64,000 nt of DNA, taken from NCBI GenBank assembly GCA_019116285.1, contig DXBX01000026.1, positions 1 through 64,000 on the forward strand, read 5' to 3'. Positions within the stretch are counted from its first letter, which is position 1, and the number at the start of each line of letters is the position of its first letter. The translations under genes were made by a program, and so were the position numbers. A model generated the notes under the pieces. The model had not been told where the DNA came from. It did not search any database and was given only the letters and a program-made list of their open reading frames with translations. Below, in pieces: positions 40,630 through 49,734 of this stretch. Origin of the DNA: Candidatus Bacteroides merdigallinarum (GTDB taxonomy: Bacteria; Bacteroidota; Bacteroidia; Bacteroidales; Bacteroidaceae).

Positions 40630-43600
40630 TCAGAAGGTCACGTCGATACCGAAGCTGAACGTACGTGCATTGGGATAGGCTGCGGCATAGGCATCAGTCT
40701 CCGGGTCCAGTCCGTCGTAGGGAGTGATGACGAAGAGGTTGTTGATGGAAGCGCTGATACGCACATTGCTCAGAACCTTTGTCTTGGCTATCAGAGACTT
40801 TGGCAGGGTATATCCCAGGCTGAGATTCTGCAGCCGGATAAACCATGCCTTCTGATAGAAGAAGTCGCCGGCTGTATAGTTGTGGCCTGTGTTATAGAAC
40901 GAACTGGGGCGTGTAGTGGACGGGTTGTTCGGTGTCCATCGGTCTTGCACGCTGCGCAGCGCATTGTATCCACTGGCGCTGATGCCGCCTCCGCTGATGC
41001 CGAAAGCCATTTCCGTGGGGTCTTGCATGATGCGGTCGAACATGCCGTTGAACATGAAGTTCAGGTCGAAGTCCTTGAACTTGATGATGTTGGTCATGCT
41101 GGCCATCCAGCCCGGGTCGGTGGTACCGATGAGTTTGGTATCCGCATCGTCGATGATGCCGTCTCCGTGTCCCAGCAGCATGAAGCGTCCGTTATCATCC
41201 ACCTTGGGATTGCCGTTCTCGTCGCGGACATAGCCGTCCAGGTCCTTGATGACAATCTGCCCCGGCAACAGGTCCGGTTGAGCGGCGGGAGCCGGTTCGC
41301 CTTCCTGCAAGATGTGGTCGGCGATGCGCGAGTATATCGGGCGGATAGGATCGTCCACCTTCTCATAGACATTGGGCTTCCAGTCGGGAGTGCGTTCCTT
41401 CCAACGGTCTTTGTATTTCGAGAAAGTCAGGGTCGTTGCCCAATAGAAGTCGTTGGTGACGATGTTGCGCGTATTCAGGGTGACTTCAATACCCCGGCTC
41501 TGCGTCTTGCCGATGTTTGCGATGACTTCGGGAACTTCCTGATAGATATTCAACGGCTTGGTGTTCAGCAAATCCGAGATGACGCGCTGATAGAGTTCGA
41601 CAGAACCGCTGATGCGTTCGTTGAAGAAGCCGAAGTCGATACCGAGGTTCCATTCGGTGGTTGTTTCCCATTTCAGATCAGGGTTCTCCAGTTTGGACAA
41701 CATGACTCCCGTTACAGGATTGTAGTCGGCGTTGATCCAGCTGTTTTCTGCCCGATAGCTGGCGAAAGCGTTGGTGCTGATGTCTGCATTACCGGTTTGT
41801 CCCCAGCTGAGGCGCATCTTCAAGTTGGAGAGCCAGTCTACATCTCTCAGGAAGCTTTCTTCGCTCAGCGTCCAGCCCAGTGCCACGGAAGGGAAGTAAC
41901 CCCACTTGTTGTTCTTGGCAAAGACACTGGCACCGTCTGCACGCAGGGTGGCCGTCAGCAGGTAACGGTTCTTGAGAACATAGCCAACCCGGAAGAAGTA
42001 GGACAGCATCTTGTTGACGGTTGCGGCAGATTTCACGATCTTGGTACCCGAACCGGAAGCCATGTTGTTCCACCAGAAGCCGTCGGTCACAAAGTTGTTG
42101 TTGCCGAGTTCGGAGGCATTGTAATTGAATTGCTCGAAAGAGGTACCGGCCAGCAGGTTCAGGCTGTGTATGTCGGCAAACGTGCGCTGGTAGTTGGCCG
42201 TACCTTCCAACAGGTATTGGTCATTAGCTGTGTTGTAGATATAGGCTACACCATTATTGTCCCGACCGTTCAGAGTGGTACGGGGCTGATACGTGTTGCG
42301 GTTGATATTGGCATGATCCAAACCGGCGTTGACACGCAACAACAGGCCTTCTATCGGGCGTGCTTCCACAAAGATGTTTCCCAAGAGGCGGTCGGTGCGT
42401 CCCTTGTCCACATTGTTCAGCAGAGAATAAGGATTGGGCAGTTTGCCAACCAGCGGGTTGAGCGGATAAGTGCCTGTCTCTTCATCATACGCCTGGATGT
42501 GAGGTCCCATTTGGATGGCCGAGCGGATGATGCCCGAGTTCTCAAACTCGCCGGCTCCCAATTGAGTATTATCATTGTCAATGCGGGTCAGCGTCAGGTT
42601 CAATCCGGCTTTGAATATGTCCATGAACTTTTGGTCGATGTTGGTCTTTACGGTATAACGCGTCATACCGGAGTTGCGGACAATACCTTTGTGGTCATAA
42701 TAGTTGAAAGAGAGCATGTATTGCGTGTTCTCACTACCGCCTTGCAGGCTGACGTTGTGCTCTTGGATGTGGCCGTTGCGCGTAATCAGGCCCAACCAGT
42801 CTGTACCGGGACCGGCGGCGGCAATCTGTTCGTCTGTATAAGGACGGCTGTATTGGATGCCATTGTATGGATTAGCCTCTGCCTCCGCAATAGTTTTATT
42901 GCCCCAAGGAGCAACTTTGTTATCCCATAACCATTGCTCCCAGGTGGTGGCATTCTTTTGCACCATCCACTCTTGCAGGTTCAGCAAGTCATACTTGTCC
43001 GTATATTTCTGGAAGGAGTAGTTATAGGAGTAGTTGACGCGGGCTTTCCCGACCTTTCCGCGCTTGGTGGTGATGATAACCACACCGTTGGCGGCGCGGG
43101 CACCGTAGATAGAGGTGGCACTAGCGTCTTTCAACACCTCGATGGATTCTACATCGTTGGGATTGAGGAAGTTGAGGATGCCCTGTGTACCGGGATCCAT
43201 CTTGGCGTCTCCGCCCGTAGCCTGATCCAGTTTGGCGATGGGGAAACCGTCGACGATGTATAACGGTTCGTTGCTGGCGTTGACAGAGCCGGCACCGCGT
43301 ACCAAGATATCCAAGCCGCCACCCGGTTGTGCACTGTTTTGGCGGATGTAAAGACCCGCAGCTTTGCCTCCCAAGGCATGGCCGATGGAGGATACACCGC
43401 TTAAGGAGAGGTCATCTCCCTTCACGCTGGAGACAGCACCGGTCAGGTCGCGCTTCTTCACCGTGCCATAGCCTACCACTACGACTTCGTCCAAAGTCTT
43501 GGTGTCTTCATCCAGATGCACTTGTAGGAAATGCTGCTTGTTGACAATCAGTGTCTTGGTGGTATAACCGATGTAGGAAATGACCAGTTCGCTACCCAAG

Positions 43601-44097
43601 GGAGCATTCAGCCGGAAATTTCCGTCAATGTCTGTGATACAACCGATGCTGGCCCCTTTCACCTGGATATTCGCTCCGATGATGGGGAGGCCGTCGCGGT
43701 CAGTCACTTGTCCTTGTAAGGGATAAGATTGGGAAGTAGAGGGGGTACCTTCCTTTTGGGGAGTAAGCAGAATCCGTTTTTCGGAGACTTGCCATTGGAT
43801 ACCCGTGTTTTTCAAGGCGGCGGTCAGTGCCGAGCGAATGTCGGCATTGTGCAATTCGACAGAGATTTTCTGTCGCACGTCAATTTCTTGTTCTTGATAG
43901 AAGAACTTGAAGTCGGTTTGCTGCTCCACGCTTTGGATAAAGGCGGACAGCGGTTGCTCCCTCAGTTGCAGGGTGATGTTACTTTGTTGTGCATAAGTCG
44001 GGATTGCTAGCAATAGCCCGCTTAGCGCCACTAACCATAGACAGACATTGCGTCTGAGTCCGGCAAGAGATTTGGATGTATACCAGCTTCTTCTCAT
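40630..44097 (-). CDS. SusC/RagA TonB-dependent transporter with STN domain
   Basis: 1155 aa. Signal peptide ends near residue 36 (PTYAQQ). Secretin/TonB N-terminal (STN) domain about 38-112, carboxypeptidase-D-like domain about 126-195 (LQGQVTDRDGLPIIGANIQV), TonB box/plug DEVVVVGYGTVKKRDLTGAV from about 203, then a beta-barrel to a terminal F. The STN domain is the part that contacts FecR-type anti-sigma factors, and such a pair is divergently encoded just upstream. Imports glycan fragments through the outer membrane. Confidence 0.95.
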   Translation of the reverse strand: MRRSWYTSKSLAGLRRNVCLWLVALSGLLLAIPTYAQQSNITLQLREQPLSAFIQSVEQQTDFKFFYQEQEIDVRQKISVELHNADIRSALTAALKNTGIQWQVSEKRILLTPQKEGTPSTSQSYPLQGQVTDRDGLPIIGANIQVKGASIGCITDIDGNFRLNAPLGSELVISYIGYTTKTLIVNKQHFLQVHLDEDTKTLDEVVVVGYGTVKKRDLTGAVSSVKGDDLSLSGVSSIGHALGGKAAGLYIRQNSAQPGGGLDILVRGAGSVNASNEPLYIVDGFPIAKLDQATGGDAKMDPGTQGILNFLNPNDVESIEVLKDASATSIYGARAANGVVIITTKRGKVGKARVNYSYNYSFQKYTDKYDLLNLQEWMVQKNATTWEQWLWDNKVAPWGNKTIAEAEANPYNGIQYSRPYTDEQIAAAGPGTDWLGLITRNGHIQEHNVSLQGGSENTQYMLSFNYYDHKGIVRNSGMTRYTVKTNIDQKFMDIFKAGLNLTLTRIDNDNTQLGAGEFENSGIIRSAIQMGPHIQAYDEETGTYPLNPLVGKLPNPYSLLNNVDKGRTDRLLGNIFVEARPIEGLLLRVNAGLDHANINRNTYQPRTTLNGRDNNGVAYIYNTANDQYLLEGTANYQRTFADIHSLNLLAGTSFEQFNYNASELGNNNFVTDGFWWNNMASGSGTKIVKSAATVNKMLSYFFRVGYVLKNRYLLTATLRADGASVFAKNNKWGYFPSVALGWTLSEESFLRDVDWLSNLKMRLSWGQTGNADISTNAFASYRAENSWINADYNPVTGVMLSKLENPDLKWETTTEWNLGIDFGFFNERISGSVELYQRVISDLLNTKPLNIYQEVPEVIANIGKTQSRGIEVTLNTRNIVTNDFYWATTLTFSKYKDRWKERTPDWKPNVYEKVDDPIRPIYSRIADHILQEGEPAPAAQPDLLPGQIVIKDLDGYVRDENGNPKVDDNGRFMLLGHGDGIIDDADTKLIGTTDPGWMASMTNIIKFKDFDLNFMFNGMFDRIMQDPTEMAFGISGGGISASGYNALRSVQDRWTPNNPSTTRPSSFYNTGHNYTAGDFFYQKAWFIRLQNLSLGYTLPKSLIAKTKVLSNVRISASINNLFVITPYDGLDPETDAYAAAYPNARTFSFGIDVTF

Positions 44098-44281
44098 GAT
44101 AAGTTAGATTTTGATGAATAATAAAGTTTAAAGTTCTCTTTGGTATGCTTGTTCATAATGAAAAGATGCTTCCGATGGTTTGATTTACTCACAGGGAAAT
44201 GCGCATTTTAGAGTATGTTAACAAATAAAGGCCTCATTTGTTCTTTTTCGGGTCATTTAGGCGTGTTTTTAGGGAAGAGTG

Positions 44282-44313
44282 TTTGGCGGTTTGCCGGAAA
44301 AGGCCTATATTTG
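44282..44313 (+). promoter_or_regulatory. Promoter for the ECF sigma/FecR genes
   Basis: TTTG (44282-44285), 20-nt spacer, TATATTTG (44306-44313), an excellent fit to the Bacteroides primary promoter, 76 nt before the ATG at 44390. Nothing of this type was found facing susC, as expected if susC uses the ECF factor. The rest of the 292-nt divergent gap holds no gene. Confidence 0.75.
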
Positions 44314-44389
44314 GGCTCTCTTTGATGTTCTTGCTTGTTTGTCTGATTAATAAGTAGACATATACCTTGAATTAATAAGGAGGAAAAGC

Positions 44390-44989
44390 ATGGAAGAACA
44401 AGTCTTCTACGTAAAAATACAGCAGGGTGATGTGGCCGCTTTCGAGCAGCTTTATAAGAAATATCACCCGAAGGCTTTTGCTTTTTGCAAGAGCATCCTG
44501 CGCGACCCGGACAAGGCGAAAGATGTCGTGCAGGAAGGGTTTGCTGCGTTTTGGGAGCATCGGGCCGATATCGTGGCTACCGAAGCCTTGTCAGCTTATC
44601 TGTTTCGCATCCTGCGGAATGGATGTTTACGTCAATTGCGTCGGGATGCTTTGGCCAACAACTTTCTGAATATCGATTCGGTCACGTTGAGCGAGTTGGA
44701 GCTATGTTATCATACGGAAGAGCAGAATATCCTGAATGACATCTATTTCAGGGATTTGAGCGAACGTTATCAAGAAGCGTTGGACAAGCTGCCCAAGCAG
44801 TGTCGTACCATTTTCCGTATGAATCGCAACTATGGTATGCGTAGCGAGGAGATTGCCGGTGCATTGAACCTGTCTATCCGTACGGTAGAGAACCAACTCT
44901 ATCGCGGGCTGAAGATGATAAAGAAATCTTTGAGAGAATATTTGCCTCTTGGGGTGTTGGGCCTTCTGGGGAGTTTGTTGAACGGATAA
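44390..44989 (+). CDS. ECF sigma factor of the SusCD locus
   Basis: 199 aa, Bacteroidales-type RNA polymerase sigma-70 factor. Region 2: FEQLYKKYHPKAFAFCKSIL and KDVVQEGFAAFWEHR. Region 4: LPKQCRTIFRMNRNYGMRSE and EIAGALNLSIRTVENQLYRG. The following FecR gene starts 6 nt after its stop. Divergent from susC. Predicted to activate susCD and the linked glycosidase genes when FecR is signalled. Confidence 0.93.
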   Translation: MEEQVFYVKIQQGDVAAFEQLYKKYHPKAFAFCKSILRDPDKAKDVVQEGFAAFWEHRADIVATEALSAYLFRILRNGCLRQLRRDALANNFLNIDSVTLSELELCYHTEEQNILNDIYFRDLSERYQEALDKLPKQCRTIFRMNRNYGMRSEEIAGALNLSIRTVENQLYRGLKMIKKSLREYLPLGVLGLLGSLLNG

Positions 44990-44995
44990 AATGAG

Positions 44996-46021
44996 ATGAA
45001 GATGGTTATAGATGAAGGCTATTTTGTAAAGTACCTGAAGAATGAACTGACGGAGGAAGAAACCCGCAAACTGGTGGCGTGGGTCAAGGAGAAGCGTGAG
45101 CATGGCGACTTCCTTTTTTCGCTGAAAGAGGCTTATACCTATCTGAACTACGAGAAAGACCGTAAAGAGGCTGATACCGAACGCGAATGGCATCGGTTTG
45201 TGAAGCAGGAAGGCTTGCCCACATGTCCCGAGGCCGGGCACCGTGTCGGGTGGTCTCATTGGCTGTCCTATGCGGCTGTGGCATTGTTGTGCCTATTGGT
45301 GGGGTGGCAACTGAATCGTTTGTATATTGATAGAGCGGATATCGGGGTACCCACGACTTTGGAAACAGAGGTAGGACAGCAGGCAAAGGCCACTTTGCCG
45401 GACGGATCTACCGTACAGTTGAATGCTTGTTCGCATTTGAGTTATTCTGTCGAAGGGTGGGACAAGCAAAGGCATGTGCAGTTGTCCGGCGAAGCTATAT
45501 TTAATGTCCGGCATCATTCGGATGACATTCCCTTTTGGGTTCATACACGTCATTGTGATGTACAAGTATTGGGTACTTGCTTCAATGTATCGACCTATGA
45601 GGGTGAGTCGGAAGATGTGGTTACCTTGAAAGAAGGTAAAGTCGAGATTTATGCGGGAGAAAATGAAGGCATGCCTTCGGTGGTATTGCAACCCGGCGAA
45701 AGTTTTGTGTACGATAATCGGACTCATGCTTATCGGGTAGAGCGCCGTTCTTTGCAACAAGCTTATGCGTGGGGAGAACGGGAAATCATGTTTGAAGGTC
45801 ATACGTTGGAGCAGAAGAGCGGAGAGTTGTTCCGTCATTTTGGTTATCATTTTTATATTTCTCCGGAGTTGCACGATGTACGCTATAAGGCTACTTTGCG
45901 TGAGGAAAGTCTGACTGAATTCCTGCAGTTGCTCAAAAGCATCACCCCTCAAATGCGTTATGAAGTGGATACGGTCAATAAGACAGTGACTCTGACGGCA
46001 CTTAAAACCTCTGCCTCATGA
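44996..46021 (+). CDS. FecR family anti-sigma factor
   Basis: 341 aa. N-terminal cytoplasmic sigma-binding part (about 1-80, LKNELTEEETRKLVAWVKEK), one membrane helix about 83-102 (SYAAVALLCLLVGWQL), then the periplasmic FecR domain (LPDGSTVQLNACSHLSY, GEAIFNV, VLGTCFNVSTYEGE, TLKEGKVEIY) and a DUF4974 end (FRHFGYHFYISPE...). It holds the ECF factor until SusC-STN signals substrate. Overlaps the next gene by ATGA. Confidence 0.93.
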   Translation: MKMVIDEGYFVKYLKNELTEEETRKLVAWVKEKREHGDFLFSLKEAYTYLNYEKDRKEADTEREWHRFVKQEGLPTCPEAGHRVGWSHWLSYAAVALLCLLVGWQLNRLYIDRADIGVPTTLETEVGQQAKATLPDGSTVQLNACSHLSYSVEGWDKQRHVQLSGEAIFNVRHHSDDIPFWVHTRHCDVQVLGTCFNVSTYEGESEDVVTLKEGKVEIYAGENEGMPSVVLQPGESFVYDNRTHAYRVERRSLQQAYAWGEREIMFEGHTLEQKSGELFRHFGYHFYISPELHDVRYKATLREESLTEFLQLLKSITPQMRYEVDTVNKTVTLTALKTSAS

Positions 46022-47166
46022 CTTCGATACGGACAGCTTGCATAGGATTGGGATACCGCGGCAAACAACTGATTGGTTTGTTGCAGCGGATTCCTTTTTT
46101 TCGGGTAGTGGCGGTGGCCGATCCTTGCTTGGAGGCAAAGAACGTGCCCGATGGCATCGTTTGTTACGACCGGGGTCCCGATGACTACCTGCGGATGCTG
46201 GACGAACAACGGCCGCAACTGGTAGTGGTGGCCTCGCCCTGGGCGTTGCATGTGTGTCATGCCTTGGCTTGTGTCCGGGCAGGTTGTCACGTGGCTCTTG
46301 AAATCAAAGGCGGACTGGCCGAGGGCGAGTACAGCCCGTTGTCCGCCTTGATCCGGCAGACGGGGCTTCGGCTCTTTCCGTTGGAGAATACGCTCTTCCG
46401 GCGGGACATATTGTCTATATATAATATGGTGCAGGCGGGTGTGCTGGGCGAGATTGTCCACATGCGGGGCGGCTACCGGCACGACTTGCGCGACCTGCTC
46501 CTGGACGACGAAGGACACCTGGGCAACCGCAAGAACACGGAGAGCGTGTGGCGGGCCTGTTTCTACCGCGAGCAGAACGCCGATGTCTATCCCACGCACG
46601 GCCTGGCGCCCTTGTGCCTGATAGGCGGCATCAACCGCACCGACCATGTGACGCACCTCACTTCCTTCGCCTCGAAGCCCGCCGGACTGTTGCACCGCAT
46701 CCGCGAGTTGGGGGGCGACGACCGCGTGCGGGTCACTTTGGGCGACGTGGTCATCACCCAGCTGGAGACGGAGCGCGGCGTCCTCGTTACCCTGACGCAT
46801 GACACCACCTTGCCCCGGCCGCGCAGCCTGGACTTCGAGGTGCAGGGCACCCGGGGCTTGTGGCAGGGAGACACCCGCCGCATCTATGTGGAAGGCCCCG
46901 ACAAGGCCGAGCGTTGGGAGGACGACGCTCCCTGGCTGGCCCGTTACGAACATGACTATTGGATCCGTTGGGGCCGGGAAGCCCTGGAGGCGGACCGTCA
47001 CCACGAGGGCATGGACTACGTGATGCTGAAAGCCGTGGAGGAAGCCCTTTCCGGCGGCAGGCCCTATCCGGCGACGGTGGACGACCTGGCCCTGTGGACG
47101 GCGGTGACCCCCCTGTCCGGGCGTTCGATAGCCGGGCGGTGCACGGTGGACTTCCGCTACGTATAG
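46018..47166 (+). CDS. Gfo/Idh/MocA family protein, GH109-like, cytoplasmic
   Basis: 382 aa with no signal peptide. Rossmann motif IGLGYRGKQ at the N-terminus, EIKGGLAEGE, and DVYPTHGLAPLC as in GH109-type proteins. It is the second such protein of this locus and the cytoplasmic one, encoded with the sigma/FecR pair. It may process imported N-acetylhexosaminides or be an ordinary dehydrogenase. It overlaps the FecR stop and its own end overlaps the convergent helicase gene by 10 nt. Confidence 0.78.
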   Translation: MTSIRTACIGLGYRGKQLIGLLQRIPFFRVVAVADPCLEAKNVPDGIVCYDRGPDDYLRMLDEQRPQLVVVASPWALHVCHALACVRAGCHVALEIKGGLAEGEYSPLSALIRQTGLRLFPLENTLFRRDILSIYNMVQAGVLGEIVHMRGGYRHDLRDLLLDDEGHLGNRKNTESVWRACFYREQNADVYPTHGLAPLCLIGGINRTDHVTHLTSFASKPAGLLHRIRELGGDDRVRVTLGDVVITQLETERGVLVTLTHDTTLPRPRSLDFEVQGTRGLWQGDTRRIYVEGPDKAERWEDDAPWLARYEHDYWIRWGREALEADRHHEGMDYVMLKAVEEALSGGRPYPATVDDLALWTAVTPLSGRSIAGRCTVDFRYV

Positions 47167-49652
47167 ACTGGCTCTTCTATTACCGTGTCATACAGGCCGA
47201 CAGACTCGCCCGCATGGCGGTTGATGCCGGTGTAGTCCAGGCTGGCATCCTCATAGCGTTTGAACTTGTAGACGGCGTCGTTCATCAGCGGGCCGTTGAA
47301 CACGCCGAGCGATACGAGCAACTCGAAGTCCTGCTGCGTCAGGCCCGTCACCTTGCGGAACAGGCCCGGTTCCAACTGTGTGATGACATCCTTCAGGCTG
47401 CGTTCCCGGTAGTCCGTCAGGTACATGAAGACGGGTATGCGCGTGGCAAACTTGATGAGCTTGTCCTGAATCTGCTTGCGCAGGCTCCGGTATTCCTTCT
47501 CTTCCTGCGTCAGTTCCTTTTTCTTTTCTTTGGATAGGTGGGCGTCCGCTTCGCGCTTGGCTTTCTTCACGGCATCAGACTTGTTGATGATGGTCTCGAT
47601 GTCGTGGTTCAGCGTGCGGAAGCCTTCGATGTTCATCAGCGCGCGCAGGGCTTCGGGCGTGTCCATCAGGCGGCGCAGGGTGAGGTTGTCCACGTTCACC
47701 AACAGGGCGCTTTCCCAGCGGCGGGCCAGCAGGGTGGCGCTGGTGCCGCTCAGGGCCATGTCCAGGATGCCGGCTGCGTCTATCTGCTTCATGTGGCTGC
47801 CGTCGTAGGCCAGCACGGGCAGGAATCGTATGAACTCCTCCACCTTTTTCTCCGGGTTGGACTCGTCCACGTTGAGGCGGCAGCTGTATTCGGCTATCTG
47901 GCGCAGGGCGCGATCCGGGGCGAAGTCGAACACGTAGCATTCCTCCTTCAGGATAACGGTGCGGTTGGGCGAGAGCCCGTCCGGGTTTTGCAGCGTCCAC
48001 GGGCTTTGCACGCGGAAGGCAGCCTGGAAGTAGGTTTCCGGGCTGGACGAGTTGCGCAGCATGAAGATGCCAGTCCACGGCTTCACGGTGACGCCCGTGG
48101 TCAGCTTGCCGCAGGACAAGGTGATGGTCTTGCTCTCCAGCGGCCGGGCCATGGCTTCCAGCACCGGGCCCAGGGCTTCTGCGCCGATGCCCCCTTCGCT
48201 GCCGGCCGCCACCACTATCCGGTAGTCGTGGTAGAAGCGGTTCTGACGTTCGGCCAGCAGATTGCGCATGGCGTGGCAGGCGGCCACGCTGGGCAGGAAC
48301 CAGAACGTGTGGTTCAGCACCTCGAGCAGCGGCGCGTGCGAGAACGGCATGGGCGGACGCTCCGCGCGCAGCTTCAGGTCGGAGACCATGTTTTCCGCAT
48401 AGGCGCCGCGGATGAGGTCCAGCCATTTCTGTACCTCGTCCTTGTAGAGGAAGGCGGCCTGGCTGCCTTCGCCCTCGGCCTTGAAGAAGGTGTTGAGGTC
48501 GAACTCGTTGAACTCGCCCGCCAGGGCCACCGAGCGCAGCGCGTCAGGCAGCTGGTAGGTCATCAGCACCATGCGTGGCAGGGCGGCGTAGGGATTGTCC
48601 GGTCCCGTCCAGGCAGCCTTGGCGTGCTGCTCGTCGCTGTAGGTCCAGTTGTAGATTTGCTCTTCGATGAATTCGCCCGAACTGATGGCGCGGAAGGGAG
48701 TGCCGGACAGGTAGAGGTAGGCGTCGGTGGTGATGGGCAGGATGTCTTCGTCGAAGTCGGTCAGTCCTTCTCCCTCGGCAAACTCGCGTTCCCTCCGGTC
48801 CTCGGCGGCAAAGAGGTCCTTGGCGTGCTCGCGCCAGGCTCCGTAGTGATATTCGTCCAGGATGACGCAGTCCCAGTTCCACAGGTGTATCCATTCGTTC
48901 CGTTCCTTGATGCCGCCTGTCCGGTTGCGTCCCAGCAGGTCCTGGAACGAGCCGAAGCACACCACGGGGCGTTCCTTGTCCACGTCCTCTGCCGTGAGGG
49001 TGCCGCCGCGGGTGACGAACTGCCAGCCCTCGAAGTCGCGGTGGGTCAGCAGGTCTGTTTCCCAGGCGTTTCGCACGGCGGGCTTGAAGGTCAGTACCAG
49101 CAGGCGCGTCCAGCCCATGCGTCGGGCCAGCTGGTAGGCGGCAAAGGTCTTGCCGAAGCGCATCTTGCAGTTCCAGAGAAAGTGGGGCGGCTTGTCGGGG
49201 CTTTCGCGTCGGCTGTGCTCGAAGTAGGCGGCGGTCTTCTCCACGGCCTCCTGCTGTTCGGGGCGCATGCGGAAGGTCTCGGTGCGGGCCAGGTCGGTGT
49301 CGTCCCGGCGGCGCACGGCTTCCACGGCCTGTCGCACGTCTTGTACCGTGCAGCGGAACCATTCGCCCGCAGGGTTGTCAACGTTCTTCATGCGGCGCAG
49401 GCGGTCGTGCACGTCGTGGTCGGTGAAGGTGGTGCCGTCTTCGCGCATGGCGGAGGCTTCGTAGCGGACGATGTAGGGCAGGGGGCCGGGGCGCAGCGTG
49501 GGGTATTGCTGGCGGATGCGTTGCTGCACGCCGACGGTGGTGTAGCCTACTTTCAGCAGGCCGCTGTATTGCGGGTTTGTGTCCTCGTAGGCGTATACCT
49601 CGGGAGTTACGTCGGGACGCTGGGGGAAGAAGGTAACAGGTGTCATAAGCAT
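47157..49652 (-). CDS. T5orf172/GIY-YIG nuclease fused to DEAD-type helicase (restriction-like)
   Basis: 831 aa. ATG at 49652 or, two codons on, at 49646. N-terminal T5orf172 (GIY-YIG) signature LLKVGYTTVGVQQRIRQQYP about 32-51. Q-motif-like RPEQQEAVEKTAAYF (130-144), Walker A variant NCKMRFGKTF (161-170), Walker B ILDEYHYG (264-271), SGTPFRA motif III and a helicase C part (TLSCGKLTTGVTVKPW, YFQAAFRVQSPW motif VI). A C-terminal domain of unknown fold follows. Looks like the DNA-cutting and translocating subunit of a restriction-modification-type system together with the two methylase genes upstream. Biochemical class not assignable. Confidence 0.8.
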   Translation of the reverse strand: MLMTPVTFFPQRPDVTPEVYAYEDTNPQYSGLLKVGYTTVGVQQRIRQQYPTLRPGPLPYIVRYEASAMREDGTTFTDHDVHDRLRRMKNVDNPAGEWFRCTVQDVRQAVEAVRRRDDTDLARTETFRMRPEQQEAVEKTAAYFEHSRRESPDKPPHFLWNCKMRFGKTFAAYQLARRMGWTRLLVLTFKPAVRNAWETDLLTHRDFEGWQFVTRGGTLTAEDVDKERPVVCFGSFQDLLGRNRTGGIKERNEWIHLWNWDCVILDEYHYGAWREHAKDLFAAEDRREREFAEGEGLTDFDEDILPITTDAYLYLSGTPFRAISSGEFIEEQIYNWTYSDEQHAKAAWTGPDNPYAALPRMVLMTYQLPDALRSVALAGEFNEFDLNTFFKAEGEGSQAAFLYKDEVQKWLDLIRGAYAENMVSDLKLRAERPPMPFSHAPLLEVLNHTFWFLPSVAACHAMRNLLAERQNRFYHDYRIVVAAGSEGGIGAEALGPVLEAMARPLESKTITLSCGKLTTGVTVKPWTGIFMLRNSSSPETYFQAAFRVQSPWTLQNPDGLSPNRTVILKEECYVFDFAPDRALRQIAEYSCRLNVDESNPEKKVEEFIRFLPVLAYDGSHMKQIDAAGILDMALSGTSATLLARRWESALLVNVDNLTLRRLMDTPEALRALMNIEGFRTLNHDIETIINKSDAVKKAKREADAHLSKEKKKELTQEEKEYRSLRKQIQDKLIKFATRIPVFMYLTDYRERSLKDVITQLEPGLFRKVTGLTQQDFELLVSLGVFNGPLMNDAVYKFKRYEDASLDYTGINRHAGESVGLYDTVIEEPVYT

Positions 49653-49675
49653 AAGGTATAGTTTATATTTGTCAT

Positions 49676-49719
49676 TCGGGCAACTACAGAAAGGTAGTCG
49701 GGCAACTACAGACGGAGGG
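49676..49719. repeat. Two 22-bp units (third degenerate)
   Basis: TCGGGCAACTACAGAAAGG and TCGGGCAACTACAGACGG start units at 49676 and 49698, each 22 bp; a third, TTGGGCGGGTG..., begins at 49720 and runs into the methylase stop. Sits in the 82-nt gap between methylase and helicase genes. Confidence 0.75.
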
Positions 49720-49734
49720 TTGGGCGGGTGCTCC

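Noticed and set aside
47538-49661. 707-aa + strand ORF antisense to the helicase gene
   Set aside because: Shadow frame; the minus-strand protein has clear helicase motifs.
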